Positions 45,240-53,451 of a stretch of DNA of 64,000 bases are shown in pieces. The DNA is taken from NCBI RefSeq assembly GCF_004328645.1, contig NZ_CP031395.1, forward strand, positions 2,257,501 through 2,321,500, written 5' to 3'. The notes under the pieces are model-generated. The model saw nothing but the letters and a program-made list of their open reading frames with translations. It was not told where the DNA came from and did no database searches. The position numbers were made by a program, and so were the translations under genes. Each line of letters starts with the position of its first letter. Positions within the stretch are counted from its first letter, which is position 1. Origin of the DNA: Hylemonella gracilis (GTDB lineage: Bacteria; Pseudomonadota; Gammaproteobacteria; Burkholderiales; Burkholderiaceae_C).

Positions 45240-45929
45240 TCAGTTCAGGCGCATGAAGCGCACGATCATTTCGACTACGTTGTCGCGCCGCTGGGCAATG
45301 TAGGCGCGCGTCGTCATGTCGAGCTTGAAGATCAGGCCAAAGGTGTGCCGGTTTGAAACGTTGAAGAAGCTCAGGGCCGAAATGGAGGCGTGGATGTCCA
45401 CCGGGTCCAGGCCCTTGCGGAAGATGCCCGCCTTGATGCCGCGCTCGTAGAGGTTGCGGATCGCGGCGATGGCCGGCACGTTGAGTTCCTGGATGCGCGG
45501 GCTTTGCGCGAGGTACTCTCCGCGGTGGATGTTTTCGGACATCACCAGACGGATATAGCTCTCGTGATCGAGGTGGTGGTCGAAAGTGAAGGCCACCAGG
45601 CGGCGTAGCGCTTCCTCGGGCTCCAAGTCTTGCAGCTTGAGTTCGGACTCGATGTCGCGCACGCGCCGGTAGGCTTCTTCCAGCACGGCGAGGTAGAGGC
45701 CTTCCTTGCTGCCGAAGTAGTAGTAGATCATGCGCTTGCTGGTGCGCGTGGCCTCGGCGATTTCGTCGATGCGCGCGCCGGCCAGGCCCTTCTCGCCGAA
45801 CTCGGCCTCGGCCACGCGCAGGATGTCGGCCTGCGTGCGTTCCGGATCGTTGGTCCGGCCGGGCGCCTTGCGCGCCGGCGCCGCCGAGCGGCCGGGACGG
45901 GCGCGTCGGCTTTGTACTGGTTCGTTCAT
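45240..45929 (-). CDS. TetR/AcrR family transcriptional regulator
   Basis: This 229-residue regulator has a basic N-terminal tail (Arg/Pro/Ala-rich), a TetR helix-turn-helix (about residues 35-80, with GARIDEIAEATRTSKRMIYYYFGSKEGLY) and a C-terminal ligand-binding domain (TetR_C-type). It is the gene just before the TRAP operon on the same strand. By position it should repress that operon and respond to a hydroaromatic or aromatic ligand. No direct ligand evidence can be read from the sequence. Confidence 0.9.
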   Translation of the reverse strand: MNEPVQSRRARPGRSAAPARKAPGRTNDPERTQADILRVAEAEFGEKGLAGARIDEIAEATRTSKRMIYYYFGSKEGLYLAVLEEAYRRVRDIESELKLQDLEPEEALRRLVAFTFDHHLDHESYIRLVMSENIHRGEYLAQSPRIQELNVPAIAAIRNLYERGIKAGIFRKGLDPVDIHASISALSFFNVSNRHTFGLIFKLDMTTRAYIAQRRDNVVEMIVRFMRLN

Positions 45930-46130
45930 TCACGAAGTATAGGGTTGCCATGACGACCGCCGCAACGGCCGGCAATGACCTGCCGCAGCGCCGCCACCCG
46001 GCTGAGGCTCAGCCTCGGGAGTGGGCCTCGCGTGCGGCCTTGCTAGCAGCGGCGTGGCCGGTCTGGCGCTGGTCACTGCGCGATTCGTCGGTGACTTCTT
46101 GCTGAGCTTCTGCTCGGTCGTGGCCCCGGC

Positions 46131-46832
46131 TCATGCCTCGGCTGCCGACAGGGTGGCGGAAATGCCATAGAGCCCTGCGACATGAGCATCTTTGCTGCTC
46201 TCTTCAAGACTCGCCGCACCTTGTAGCGCCAGCACGCTCGGCGCCAACTCCGCTGCAAGCAGGCTGCGCACGGATGCTGCGTCATAGCCGCAGACCAGAA
46301 ACACCCAGTCCGCCGTGCGATCCTGACCTCGAATACGTTGCTCTTGCGTCTGCGCGACCTTGCCTAAATCGGCTCTCTCCAATAAATGCGCACCTGTCAC
46401 ACCGCGTCGCGTCCTTAGGGTTGCAACGAGTTCTTCCAGGTGCGCGCGCAATTGCAGGGTTCGCTCAGCTGCCGGCGATAGTCTCAGCGTGAGCATGTAG
46501 CGTCCAACGCCAGCTCCGGCACTGGCGGTCACTTCGCACAGGCTGCGGATCATGCCTGTGTGATGAGGCATCATTTTCACGGACCAGGGTGTCGGGGCGT
46601 TCAGGCGCGCCAAGTACGCGGGTCCGGCCAGTACCTCCCGGTCACTGAGCTCATACATCACGAAGAAGCCCGTCTCGTCGTCCTCGCTGGCCCAACGCGT
46701 ACCGCGTCGAAAACCCGCAATATGCAGCCGCTCTGGAAAGTGCTCGCTGGTGTGCCAGTCGAGGAATTCGACGCGTTGCTCTGGAGCGATATGCCACCAC
46801 ATAGCTACCGCAGCCTTACCGATCAACGCCAT
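46131..46832 (-). CDS. Unknown protein, possible dimeric alpha/beta-barrel (EthD-like)
   Basis: This 233-residue protein has no motif that I recognise surely. The N-terminal half has HTSEHFPERL near residue 27, resembling the His/Glu pattern of dimeric alpha/beta-barrel (EthD/ABM-type) proteins. The second half begins RYMLTLRLSP and could be a second ferredoxin-like domain. No signal peptide is seen. It lies 109 bp after aroQ in the same direction, with two perfect inverted repeats in the gap. Context suggests a role with the aroQ/TRAP locus, but nothing proves it. Confidence 0.6.
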   Translation of the reverse strand: MALIGKAAVAMWWHIAPEQRVEFLDWHTSEHFPERLHIAGFRRGTRWASEDDETGFFVMYELSDREVLAGPAYLARLNAPTPWSVKMMPHHTGMIRSLCEVTASAGAGVGRYMLTLRLSPAAERTLQLRAHLEELVATLRTRRGVTGAHLLERADLGKVAQTQEQRIRGQDRTADWVFLVCGYDAASVRSLLAAELAPSVLALQGAASLEESSKDAHVAGLYGISATLSAAEA

Positions 46833-46870
46833 GACGGACCTTTCAATCTGGTTTCGAACTTCATGGATGT

Positions 46871-46888
46871 TTCAACAGGCATGTTGAA
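46871..46888. promoter_or_regulatory. Perfect 7-bp inverted repeat (TTCAACA/TGTTGAA)
   Basis: TTCAACA-GGCA-TGTTGAA is an 18-bp perfect dyad, 39 bp before the start of the unknown gene. Size and position fit a regulator binding site. Confidence 0.45.
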
Positions 46889-46894
46889 TTCGCG

Positions 46895-46928
46895 CCTGAA
46901 GCGATCACTTTTCGGAGATCGCTTCAGG
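46895..46928. repeat. Perfect 12-bp inverted repeat after aroQ
   Basis: CCTGAAGCGATC, a 10-base spacer, then GATCGCTTCAGG. The stem would fold in the transcript 14 bp after the aroQ stop. No T run follows in the direction of transcription, so it is not a standard terminator. It could stabilise the 3' end of aroQ mRNA. Confidence 0.7.
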
Positions 46929-46941
46929 TGTTGAATCCGAA

Positions 46942-47418
46942 CTACAACGTTTGACCTGCTGCGATGGCGGTCCGGCTGTCCCGCACGATCTCCACGATGG
47001 CCCGCAGCCCCTGGAGATAGGAATGTCGTCCCAAACCCTGGATCGTTCCCTTCACCGCAGGCGAAATGATCGAATGATTGCGCCAGGCTTCTCGGGCAGC
47101 GATGTTGGACATATGGACCTCCAGCACCGGGAACGGCATGGCCTTGATTGCGTCGTGCAGCGGCACGCCGTGCTGCGTGAGGCCGGCCGGGTTCACGATC
47201 GCGCCATCCGCCGTATCGATGTGCTCGTGCAGGAAATCGATCAGCGCCCCTTCATGGTTCGATTGGAGTGTGGAGAGCGTCACGCCCAGCTCGCTTGCCA
47301 ACTCCGCCAGCATGCTGTTGATCTGCGCAAGCGTCGTGGTCCCGTAGATGTGTGGCTCACGGCGCCCGAACAGGTTGAGGTTCGGGCCGTGCAGGACAAG
47401 GATTTTCATTTGACTCAC
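46942..47418 (-). CDS. aroQ: 3-Dehydroquinate dehydratase, type II
   Basis: This 158-residue type II dehydroquinase removes water from 3-dehydroquinate to give 3-dehydroshikimate. It has LHGPNLNLFGRREPHIYG with the catalytic loop Arg and Tyr, SNHEGALID, NPAGLT and EVHMSN with the catalytic His near residue 104. The ATG start overlaps the stop of the DctP gene by 4 bp. An internal ATG at 47409 is the alternative start. AroQ paralogues linked to TRAP genes are typically catabolic. The usual biosynthetic copy may be elsewhere in the genome. Confidence 0.95.
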   Translation of the reverse strand: MSQMKILVLHGPNLNLFGRREPHIYGTTTLAQINSMLAELASELGVTLSTLQSNHEGALIDFLHEHIDTADGAIVNPAGLTQHGVPLHDAIKAMPFPVLEVHMSNIAAREAWRNHSIISPAVKGTIQGLGRHSYLQGLRAIVEIVRDSRTAIAAGQTL

Positions 47419-48425
47419 AGCTTCGAGATCCGTTCCAGTTCAGCCTTGAAAAGGGTCACGATGGCCGGGTCGTAGGCAGCAGAGAACTTTTCGTAAACGG
47501 GACGGACCTCGGCGCGCATGCGGGCCAGTTCGGCAGGCGCGATGTCGTTGTAGATCATGCCTTTGGCCGTCAGTTCGCTCAGGGCCTTGCCAGAAACCTC
47601 GCGGCTGACAACGCGCTGCCAGTTCTGGGCTTCGATAGCAGCGTCCTGCAGAAGTTTCTGCTCAACCGGCGAGAGGCGGTCCCAGAAACGCTTGCTGATC
47701 TGAATGGGATTGGTCGCGTAGACGTGGTTGGTGCCGCTCACGTACTTCTGCACCTCGTAGATCTTGCTCGACTCGATGACGGCAAAGGGATTCTCCTGGC
47801 CATCGACAGCTTTGGTTTCGAGCGCGCCATATAGCTCGGCAAAGGCCATGGGCACCGGGTTGGCCTTGAAGGTCTTGAAAGTTTCCAGGAACACCGGGTT
47901 GGGGATCACGCGCAGCTTCAGGCCTTCCAGGTCCGAGCCTTTCGTGATGGGCCGTTTGCTGTTGGTGACATTGCGAAAGCCCAGATCGAAGAAGCCCAGC
48001 ACCACCACGCCTTTTTCCGGCAACTTGGCGGCGAGCATTTTCCCGAGCGGACCATCGACCAAGGCATCGGCCTGCCGGGCATTGGCGAAGAGGAAGGGGA
48101 AGTCGAGCAGGCCGAATTCCTTGACGATGCCGTTCAGCGAAGTTGTCGATGCCACCAGCATCTCCTGCACGCCGCCTTGCAGCGCCGACTGTTGCTGCAG
48201 TTCGTTGCCCAGTTGTGACGATGGGAATTCCTGCACCTTGATCTTGCTGCCGCTCTTGGCCGCGACGATCTCGGCGAATTTGCGCACGCCCAGGCTGGTC
48301 GGATGGCCAGCATTGTTCAGGTGGCCGAACTTGATCACCCGGTCCTGGATGTCCTGCGCGCAGGCAAAGACGGCGGGCAGCAAGAGCGCGGCGCCCAGAA
48401 GGGCAGTCTTGAATTTGAGTGTCAC
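47415..48425 (-). CDS. TRAP transporter substrate-binding protein (DctP), second copy
   Basis: This 336-residue DctP-type receptor starts at a GTG (48425), with CAGGAGA 7 bases upstream. The signal peptide ends VFACAQD near residue 23, and the ligand-binding KLRVIPNPVF lies near 170. It resembles the receptor at 42218-43222 throughout (shared QENPFAVI-type segment). No permease genes are adjacent, so it may share the DctQM pair of the first locus. aroQ follows with a 4-bp overlap, and the IclR gene is divergent. Confidence 0.92.
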   Translation of the reverse strand: MTLKFKTALLGAALLLPAVFACAQDIQDRVIKFGHLNNAGHPTSLGVRKFAEIVAAKSGSKIKVQEFPSSQLGNELQQQSALQGGVQEMLVASTTSLNGIVKEFGLLDFPFLFANARQADALVDGPLGKMLAAKLPEKGVVVLGFFDLGFRNVTNSKRPITKGSDLEGLKLRVIPNPVFLETFKTFKANPVPMAFAELYGALETKAVDGQENPFAVIESSKIYEVQKYVSGTNHVYATNPIQISKRFWDRLSPVEQKLLQDAAIEAQNWQRVVSREVSGKALSELTAKGMIYNDIAPAELARMRAEVRPVYEKFSAAYDPAIVTLFKAELERISKL

Positions 48426-48501
48426 GGTATGTCTCCTGTTGTCGATGGTGTCACCGTCGAGCGGCGGTGTTCGGGCATGATAGGAAGCAGTTCTGAATGC
48501 T

Positions 48502-48516
48502 GTTCCAAATAGGAAT
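48502..48516. promoter_or_regulatory. Probable IclR operator
   Basis: GTTCCAAATAGGAAT contains the dyad TTCC-AAATA-GGAA. IclR-family sites commonly have this TTCC/GGAA spacing. A second imperfect dyad (GGAAGCAG...CTGTTCC, 48483-48506) overlaps it. Both lie between the divergent IclR and DctP genes, 12 to 90 bp from the two starts. Confidence 0.5.
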
Positions 48517-48527
48517 CTGATTTCACA

Positions 48528-49340
48528 ATGTCGAATCAATCGGAGAGGCAAGCCGTGGGCGCGGTGGATCGCGCCCTGCTCATTCTTGAGACCTTGGCGG
48601 CTCAACCCGAGGGCTTGCCCCTTGCTGCGCTGGCCGACGACCTGGGCCTGCCGCGCAGCGCCTGCCACCGCCTGCTGCAGGAACTGTTGCGTTGCGGCTA
48701 CGTGCGGCAGGTGCGCGAGCACGGTGACTACGCGCTCACCACCAAGCTGCCGGCGCTGGGCCTGAGCTTTCTTGGCGGCACCGGCATCGTGGATCTGGCC
48801 CAGCCCATCATTGACCGCTTGGCCGAAAGCGCGGGTGATCTGGTTCGCCTGGCCCTGGTGGATGGCGATCGCCTGACCTTCGTGGCCAAGGCCCAGGGCG
48901 CGCGCACCGGTCTGCGCTATGACCCGGACATGGGCATCGACGTGCGTTTGTCCTGCAGCGCGGGAGGGCATGCCTGGCTCATGACGCTGTGCGAGGAGCG
49001 CGCGATCGCACTGGTGGCGACCCAGGGCTTCGGCAGCCCGAAGCAATACGGCCCCAAGGCGCCCACGACCTACAAGGCGCTGATGAAGATCCTCGACGAG
49101 GACCGCCAGCGCGGCTACAGCATGATCGTGGAGTCGTACGCGTCGGGCATGTCGGCCATGGCCGCGCCCATTCTGCGTCGTGGTGGCGAGGCCGTGGGCG
49201 TGATCACCATTGCTGGTCCCTTGCAGCGGCTCACGGTGCCGCGCATGCAGGAGTTGGGCGCTGCGCTGCGGCAGGCCGCAGCCGATCTGGCGTTGGTCAG
49301 TGCTTCTTCGCCCTTGTTCGGACGGCGCGGAGCGGCCTGA
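48528..49340 (+). CDS. IclR family transcriptional regulator
   Basis: This 270-residue regulator has an N-terminal winged helix (about residues 8-65, with AALADDLGLPRSACHRLLQEL) and a C-terminal effector domain (about 80-255). In the effector domain the LSCSAGGHAWLMTL segment corresponds to the ligand pocket loop. It is divergent from the TRAP receptor/aroQ genes and probably controls them. The effector is likely a quinate/shikimate pathway compound, inferred only from context. Confidence 0.9.
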   Translation: MSNQSERQAVGAVDRALLILETLAAQPEGLPLAALADDLGLPRSACHRLLQELLRCGYVRQVREHGDYALTTKLPALGLSFLGGTGIVDLAQPIIDRLAESAGDLVRLALVDGDRLTFVAKAQGARTGLRYDPDMGIDVRLSCSAGGHAWLMTLCEERAIALVATQGFGSPKQYGPKAPTTYKALMKILDEDRQRGYSMIVESYASGMSAMAAPILRRGGEAVGVITIAGPLQRLTVPRMQELGAALRQAAADLALVSASSPLFGRRGAA

Positions 49341-49409
49341 TGGCGCGGCTTTGAGGGATACTGCCGGTTCCTCCATGAACCGACGACGGATTGGGGTAAC
49401 CCGCGCCGC

Positions 49410-49499
49410 CTAGGCCGCGCTCGAGAAACTGCCGATCCTGGCGCCGATCATCGGCTTGCCCGCGATCACGGCGCCGCTGCGCTGGAAGTAAGGAACCTG
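49410..49499 (-). pseudogene. Possible gene remnant (C-terminal fragment)
   Basis: Reading leftward, the frame gives YFQRSGAVIAGKPMIGARIG, then a short Ser/Ala end and a stop at 49410. Nearly all codons end in G or C, as real genes here do. No start or longer frame exists because the VOC gene begins at 49502. It may be the tail of a lost gene. I cannot name the family. Confidence 0.25.
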
Positions 49500-49501
49500 A
49501 C

Positions 49502-49861
49502 ATGCCCGCCCACGAAAAGCTGAACTACGTTGAATACCCCGCGCAGAACCTGGCTGAGACCAAAGCCTTCTTTCAGACTGCCTTTGGCTGGACTTTCGAA
49601 GACTACGGCCCGGCCTACATCGCGTTTGTCGGCGAGGGACTGGATGGCGGCTTCTTCCAGTCGGATTTGTCGGCCCGCGTCGAGCAGGGCAGTGCCCTGC
49701 TGGTGTTCTACAGCGACGATCTGGAAGTCACCCTGGCCAAGGTCGTGGGTGCCGGAGGGCGCATCGTCAAACCGATTTTCTCGTTCCCGGGTGGCCGCAG
49801 ATTTCATTTCACCGAGCCCAGTGGCAACGAGTTCGCCGTCTGGGGACCGCCGCATGCATGA
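49502..49861 (+). CDS. VOC family protein (glyoxalase/bleomycin-resistance fold)
   Basis: This 119-residue single-domain protein of the vicinal oxygen chelate superfamily starts LNYVEYPAQNLAETKAFFQTAFGW, a typical betaalphabeta unit, and ends PSGNEFAVWG with the last metal-site Glu. The usual first metal His is replaced by Glu in NYVEY. AAGGAAC lies before the ATG. It is followed by a DUF1801 gene and tag. Function is unknown. Many relatives are metal-free binding proteins. Confidence 0.85.
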   Translation: MPAHEKLNYVEYPAQNLAETKAFFQTAFGWTFEDYGPAYIAFVGEGLDGGFFQSDLSARVEQGSALLVFYSDDLEVTLAKVVGAGGRIVKPIFSFPGGRRFHFTEPSGNEFAVWGPPHA

Positions 49862-49882
49862 CAGGCACACAGGACGTATTCC

Positions 49883-50299
49883 ATGAAGATGAATCTGGCT
49901 TCCGCCCGTACACCCGATGAATACATGGCCTGTCTCACCGACTGGCAGCGTGCCTATGTGGGCGCTTTGCGGTTGATGGCGCTGACGACCGTGCCCCAGG
50001 TCGAGGAGCGTTTGCGATGGGGCCATCTCGTGTATTTCATGCACGGGCCGGTGTTGCTGATTCGGGTCGAGTCGCAGCGGATTTTGTTCGGTTTCTGGCG
50101 CGGCCTGCGTCTGAGACACATCGAACCGCGTCTCAAGCCCGGCGGCAAATACGAGATGGCGACGCTGGAATTGCTGCGTGAGACTCCGCTGGAGAAAGCG
50201 ACCGTGCAACGTCTCGTACAGAGGGCGTGCGTGCTCAACCGCGGCCTGGGGGATCCGACTGCGGCGGCGGCGGCGAGTGCCGGCAAAGAACAGACATGA
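49883..50299 (+). CDS. DUF1801-like protein
   Basis: This 138-residue protein resembles the DUF1801 (YdhG) family. It has RTPDEYMACLTDWQRAYVGALR, a helix, then LRWGHLVYFMHGPVLLI and a C-terminal helical part. Function is unknown. It overlaps the tag start by ATGA, so it is translationally linked to DNA repair. Confidence 0.7.
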   Translation: MKMNLASARTPDEYMACLTDWQRAYVGALRLMALTTVPQVEERLRWGHLVYFMHGPVLLIRVESQRILFGFWRGLRLRHIEPRLKPGGKYEMATLELLRETPLEKATVQRLVQRACVLNRGLGDPTAAAAASAGKEQT

Positions 50300-50901
50300 A
50301 CAAAACCTGGATCGCGCCGGATGGTCAGCCGCGCTGCCACTGGTGCAGCACCACGCCTGAATACCTGGCCTACCATGACGAGGAATGGGGCCAGCCCGTG
50401 GCAGATGACCGGCGCCTGTTCGAAAAACTGTGCCTGGAAGGTTTCCAGTCGGGTTTGAGCTGGCGCACCATCCTGAGCAAGCGCGAGAACTTCCGCGCGG
50501 CTTTCCACGGTTTTGACTTCGAGCGGATTGCGCACTACACCGAACGCGACGTGCTGCGCCTGCTGGATGACGCAGGCATCGTACGGCATCGCGGCAAGAT
50601 CGAAGCGGTGATCAACAACGCCCAGCGGATGCTTGAACTGGTGGATCAGGAAGGTTCCCTGGCAGCCTTCGTCTGGCGACTTGAACCCGAGGTCCGCACG
50701 CTGGTCGAGCCACAGACCCAGTCCACCTCGCCGGCATCGGTGGTTTTGTCCAAGGAGCTCAAGCAGCGGGGCTGGAAGTTCGTGGGGCCGACCACGGTCT
50801 ATGCCTTCATGCAGGCCATGGGGCTGGTGAACGACCATGCGACGGACTGCGTGGTGCGCGCTCGCGTCGACTTGGCTCGCCAGGCTTTCCGGCGGCCCTG
50901 A
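50296..50901 (+). CDS. tag: DNA-3-methyladenine glycosylase I
   Basis: This 201-residue TAG enzyme excises 3-methyladenine from DNA. It has CHWCSTTPEYLAYHDEEWG near the start with the conserved zinc Cys and His residues, the catalytic region GLSWRTILSKRENFR near residue 45, and KFVGPTTVYAFMQAMGLVNDH with the late zinc His. The ATG at 50296 overlaps the previous stop. The longer frame from 50227 is not conserved. Confidence 0.96.
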   Translation: MNKTWIAPDGQPRCHWCSTTPEYLAYHDEEWGQPVADDRRLFEKLCLEGFQSGLSWRTILSKRENFRAAFHGFDFERIAHYTERDVLRLLDDAGIVRHRGKIEAVINNAQRMLELVDQEGSLAAFVWRLEPEVRTLVEPQTQSTSPASVVLSKELKQRGWKFVGPTTVYAFMQAMGLVNDHATDCVVRARVDLARQAFRRP

Positions 50902-51054
50902 AGCGGGAGCGGCTTGGGGGTTTCCACTCTACCGCCCCGGCATCTGCCCGTAGGCCACCGTGATGTGGCGTGCGCGCCATGGTGTGTCGTCAGCAGTGGC
51001 GCAGCACGCCCGGTCTTGCTATAACGGAACCACTGTCAACTGCCGGGAGTTCCC

Positions 51055-51531
51055 ATGCCTTTCGATCTGTCCACCTTTACCCTGATCCATGTGCTGCTCA
51101 GCGTGCTCGGCCTCGTCGCCGGCCTGGTTGTGGCGGGGGGGCTGGTGTCCGGCGCGCGCCTGGACGGCTGGACCGCGTTTTTTCTGTCCACCACCATCGC
51201 CACCAGCATTACGGGTTATGGGTTTCCGGCTGACAAGGTGCTGCCCTCGCACATCGTGGGCGCCATTTCCCTGCTGGCCCTGGCGCTCTGCGTCTACGCG
51301 CGCTACGGCAGGAAGATGTTCGGAGGCTGGCGTCGTGTCTACGTCGTGACCGCGGTGACGGCGCTCTACCTCAATGCCTTCGTGCTCATGGTGCAGCTCT
51401 TTGTCAAGACGCCTGCCCTGGCCCGCTTGGCGCCTACCCAGAAGGAGGCGCCATTTGCTCTCACGCAGATCGTCATCCTGGTGGTCTTCGTCTGGATCGG
51501 CGAAAAAGCCTGGCGGCGTTTCCGTCCCTGA
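51055..51531 (+). CDS. Four-helix membrane protein of unknown function
   Basis: This 158-residue protein has four hydrophobic helices (about residues 8-32, 41-60, 65-83 and 98-118) and a final one near 135-152. It starts after GGGAG. There are no clear catalytic motifs. It faces the diguanylate cyclase gene across 29 bp (stop to stop). Related proteins are small conserved membrane proteins in Comamonadaceae and rhizobia. I cannot give a function. Confidence 0.75.
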   Translation: MPFDLSTFTLIHVLLSVLGLVAGLVVAGGLVSGARLDGWTAFFLSTTIATSITGYGFPADKVLPSHIVGAISLLALALCVYARYGRKMFGGWRRVYVVTAVTALYLNAFVLMVQLFVKTPALARLAPTQKEAPFALTQIVILVVFVWIGEKAWRRFRP

Positions 51532-51560
51532 GCCCCAGGACAAGTTCGGGCAGCACACGC

Positions 51561-53252
51561 TCAGCGCGCGACCACCCGGTTGCGGCCCTGGGCCTTGGCT
51601 TCGTACAGGGCCTGGTCCGCCCGGGTGACCACGGCCTCGGCGCTGGCGTCGTCCTTGCGCGCGAGGCTCAGGCCCACGCTGGCCGTGACCTGTCCGACTT
51701 CAGGAAAATCCGTCGCCGCCACGGCTGCGCGGATCTTCTCGGCGACGGCCGAGCCTTCATTGGGGTCTGTGCATTCGGGCAGCAGCACCACGAATTCCTC
51801 GCCACCGTAACGGGCCACGAAGTCGGTGACCCGTGTTGATTGAGTGAGCAATTGACCCAGGCGTCGCAGCACTTCGTCACCTGCCTGATGGCCGTGGCGG
51901 TCGTTGATGGACTTGAAATGGTCGATGTCCAGCAGCAGCAGGCCAAAACCACGCTCGCTGCGGCCCAACAGCTGAAATGCCTCCTTGATGCGGGCATCGA
52001 AGTGCCGACGGTTATGGACTCCGGTCAAACCGTCCACGGTGGCCAAACGCTCCAATTCCTGGTTGGCGATGGACAGCGCCTCGGTCCGTTCGTGCACTTG
52101 CTGTTCGAGGGAGGCATTGAGTGTTTTCAGCTCCTTTTCATGGCGCAGTAGCGCACCTGTCATGGACTGGATCGAAGCGCTGAGTTGGCGAATTTCGTTG
52201 ATTTGCTTGTGCTCATCAGGATAGACCGGCAGACGGTCACGACGCTCGACGTCACGCACGGCTCGGGCAAGTTGCTCGATGGGCTGGCTGACGCGAGTGG
52301 CCAAGCGGTAGGCGATGAAAGCGAACACAAAGGCAACAACCAGTCCAAAAATCTCCAGTTCGCGGTGCAGGGTTCTCAAGGGCCGTACCGCGTCATCCAG
52401 GGGTTGGCGCAACACGATACGCCAGCCTAGCGGTGTGCTTGTCTTGGCCTGAACCTCCGCGATACTGGTGAGATAGTCTCGGTCGTCGTTCCAGCGCAAG
52501 ATTTCGTAGGGTTTATCTGGTTGAACCGGCTTCGGCAACTGCAGTGAACCTGTGTGATGGAATGGGTAGAGGATGTTGCCGTTCACGTCGGCGATCAGCA
52601 TTTCCAACTGACGCTGGGTCGCATTCTGGGTTGTGGCGGCTTCCGCCATATCAATCACCCAGTCCCAGTGGGCCTGGGCACCCAACACGCCACGGACCCG
52701 GCCTTGCGCGTCAAGAATCGGGGCGGCAAAGTCAATGAAGCGCATGGGCTCCTTGGCGGCTCGCTGCGGAAATTGTTCCGCCAGCAACTGGGCTTCGTGC
52801 ACGTCACCGGTGTAGGGCCCCTTGAGCGCAGCCTGATACCAAGGCCAATGTCCGATCTTGTTCCCAACCAGCAAGTCCTTGGGGGCTTGAAGCACGGTGC
52901 CATGGAGATCGACGACGCCAATCCAGGCGTATTCGTCATGGGTCTGCTGGCGCACGGTCAGCATTCGTCCTATTTCCGGATTGTGCAGATCGCCATTTGC
53001 GAAGACCAGCGACTCACGCAACAGTCGAATTTCCCGGTCTCGCTCGCTGAGGTTGCTGGCCAGTAGATCCGCAGCGGACCGCGCGCTGATGTGCAGCGTA
53101 CGACCGCCAAATTCCGCAAGCTCCAGGGAGGCGATGCGGCCCACATACAGGCCAACAATGAGCAGGGTCGTCAGCGACAGCAGGCCGAACCAGAGAGTCA
53201 GGCGCCCGCGGAAATTGCCGGGGTGAAGACGGCGGAGCCAGGCAAGCAGCAT
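51561..53252 (-). CDS. Membrane diguanylate cyclase (Cache-type sensor, HAMP, GGDEF)
   Basis: This protein of about 563 residues makes c-di-GMP. It has a first membrane helix (about residues 20-42), a periplasmic Cache-type sensor domain (about 45-285), a second helix (about 295-315), a HAMP-like segment with coiled coil (about 315-395), and a GGDEF domain (about 400-560). The active-site motif is GGEEF, an active variant. RVTD five residues before it is a canonical I-site, so product inhibition is expected. ATG 53252 is chosen (MLLAWLRRL). The longer start at 53276 adds eight residues. The signal sensed is unknown. Confidence 0.93.
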   Translation of the reverse strand: MLLAWLRRLHPGNFRGRLTLWFGLLSLTTLLIVGLYVGRIASLELAEFGGRTLHISARSAADLLASNLSERDREIRLLRESLVFANGDLHNPEIGRMLTVRQQTHDEYAWIGVVDLHGTVLQAPKDLLVGNKIGHWPWYQAALKGPYTGDVHEAQLLAEQFPQRAAKEPMRFIDFAAPILDAQGRVRGVLGAQAHWDWVIDMAEAATTQNATQRQLEMLIADVNGNILYPFHHTGSLQLPKPVQPDKPYEILRWNDDRDYLTSIAEVQAKTSTPLGWRIVLRQPLDDAVRPLRTLHRELEIFGLVVAFVFAFIAYRLATRVSQPIEQLARAVRDVERRDRLPVYPDEHKQINEIRQLSASIQSMTGALLRHEKELKTLNASLEQQVHERTEALSIANQELERLATVDGLTGVHNRRHFDARIKEAFQLLGRSERGFGLLLLDIDHFKSINDRHGHQAGDEVLRRLGQLLTQSTRVTDFVARYGGEEFVVLLPECTDPNEGSAVAEKIRAAVAATDFPEVGQVTASVGLSLARKDDASAEAVVTRADQALYEAKAQGRNRVVAR

Positions 53253-53451
53253 GGTTGGTCGTTCCTCGTGCACCAAATATCTTGTGTACTGGCAGTGTAA
53301 GTGCTAAAAAATCTGCGCCGGTGTGTGCCGGGTGGAAGGCGAACTGGGGCCGCATGGCACCCTTCATCGAACATTGAACCCCGCCACGCTAAGGGCCGCG
53401 CCTGGCGTCAACTCTGCGTTCAATGCTTAGGCCTCGGGGATAATGCCGGCC

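Noticed and set aside
46000..46020. GGCTGAGGCTCAGCC palindrome near the TetR start
   Set aside because: A short 6-bp stem in GC-rich DNA is expected by chance, and its position does not fit a promoter.
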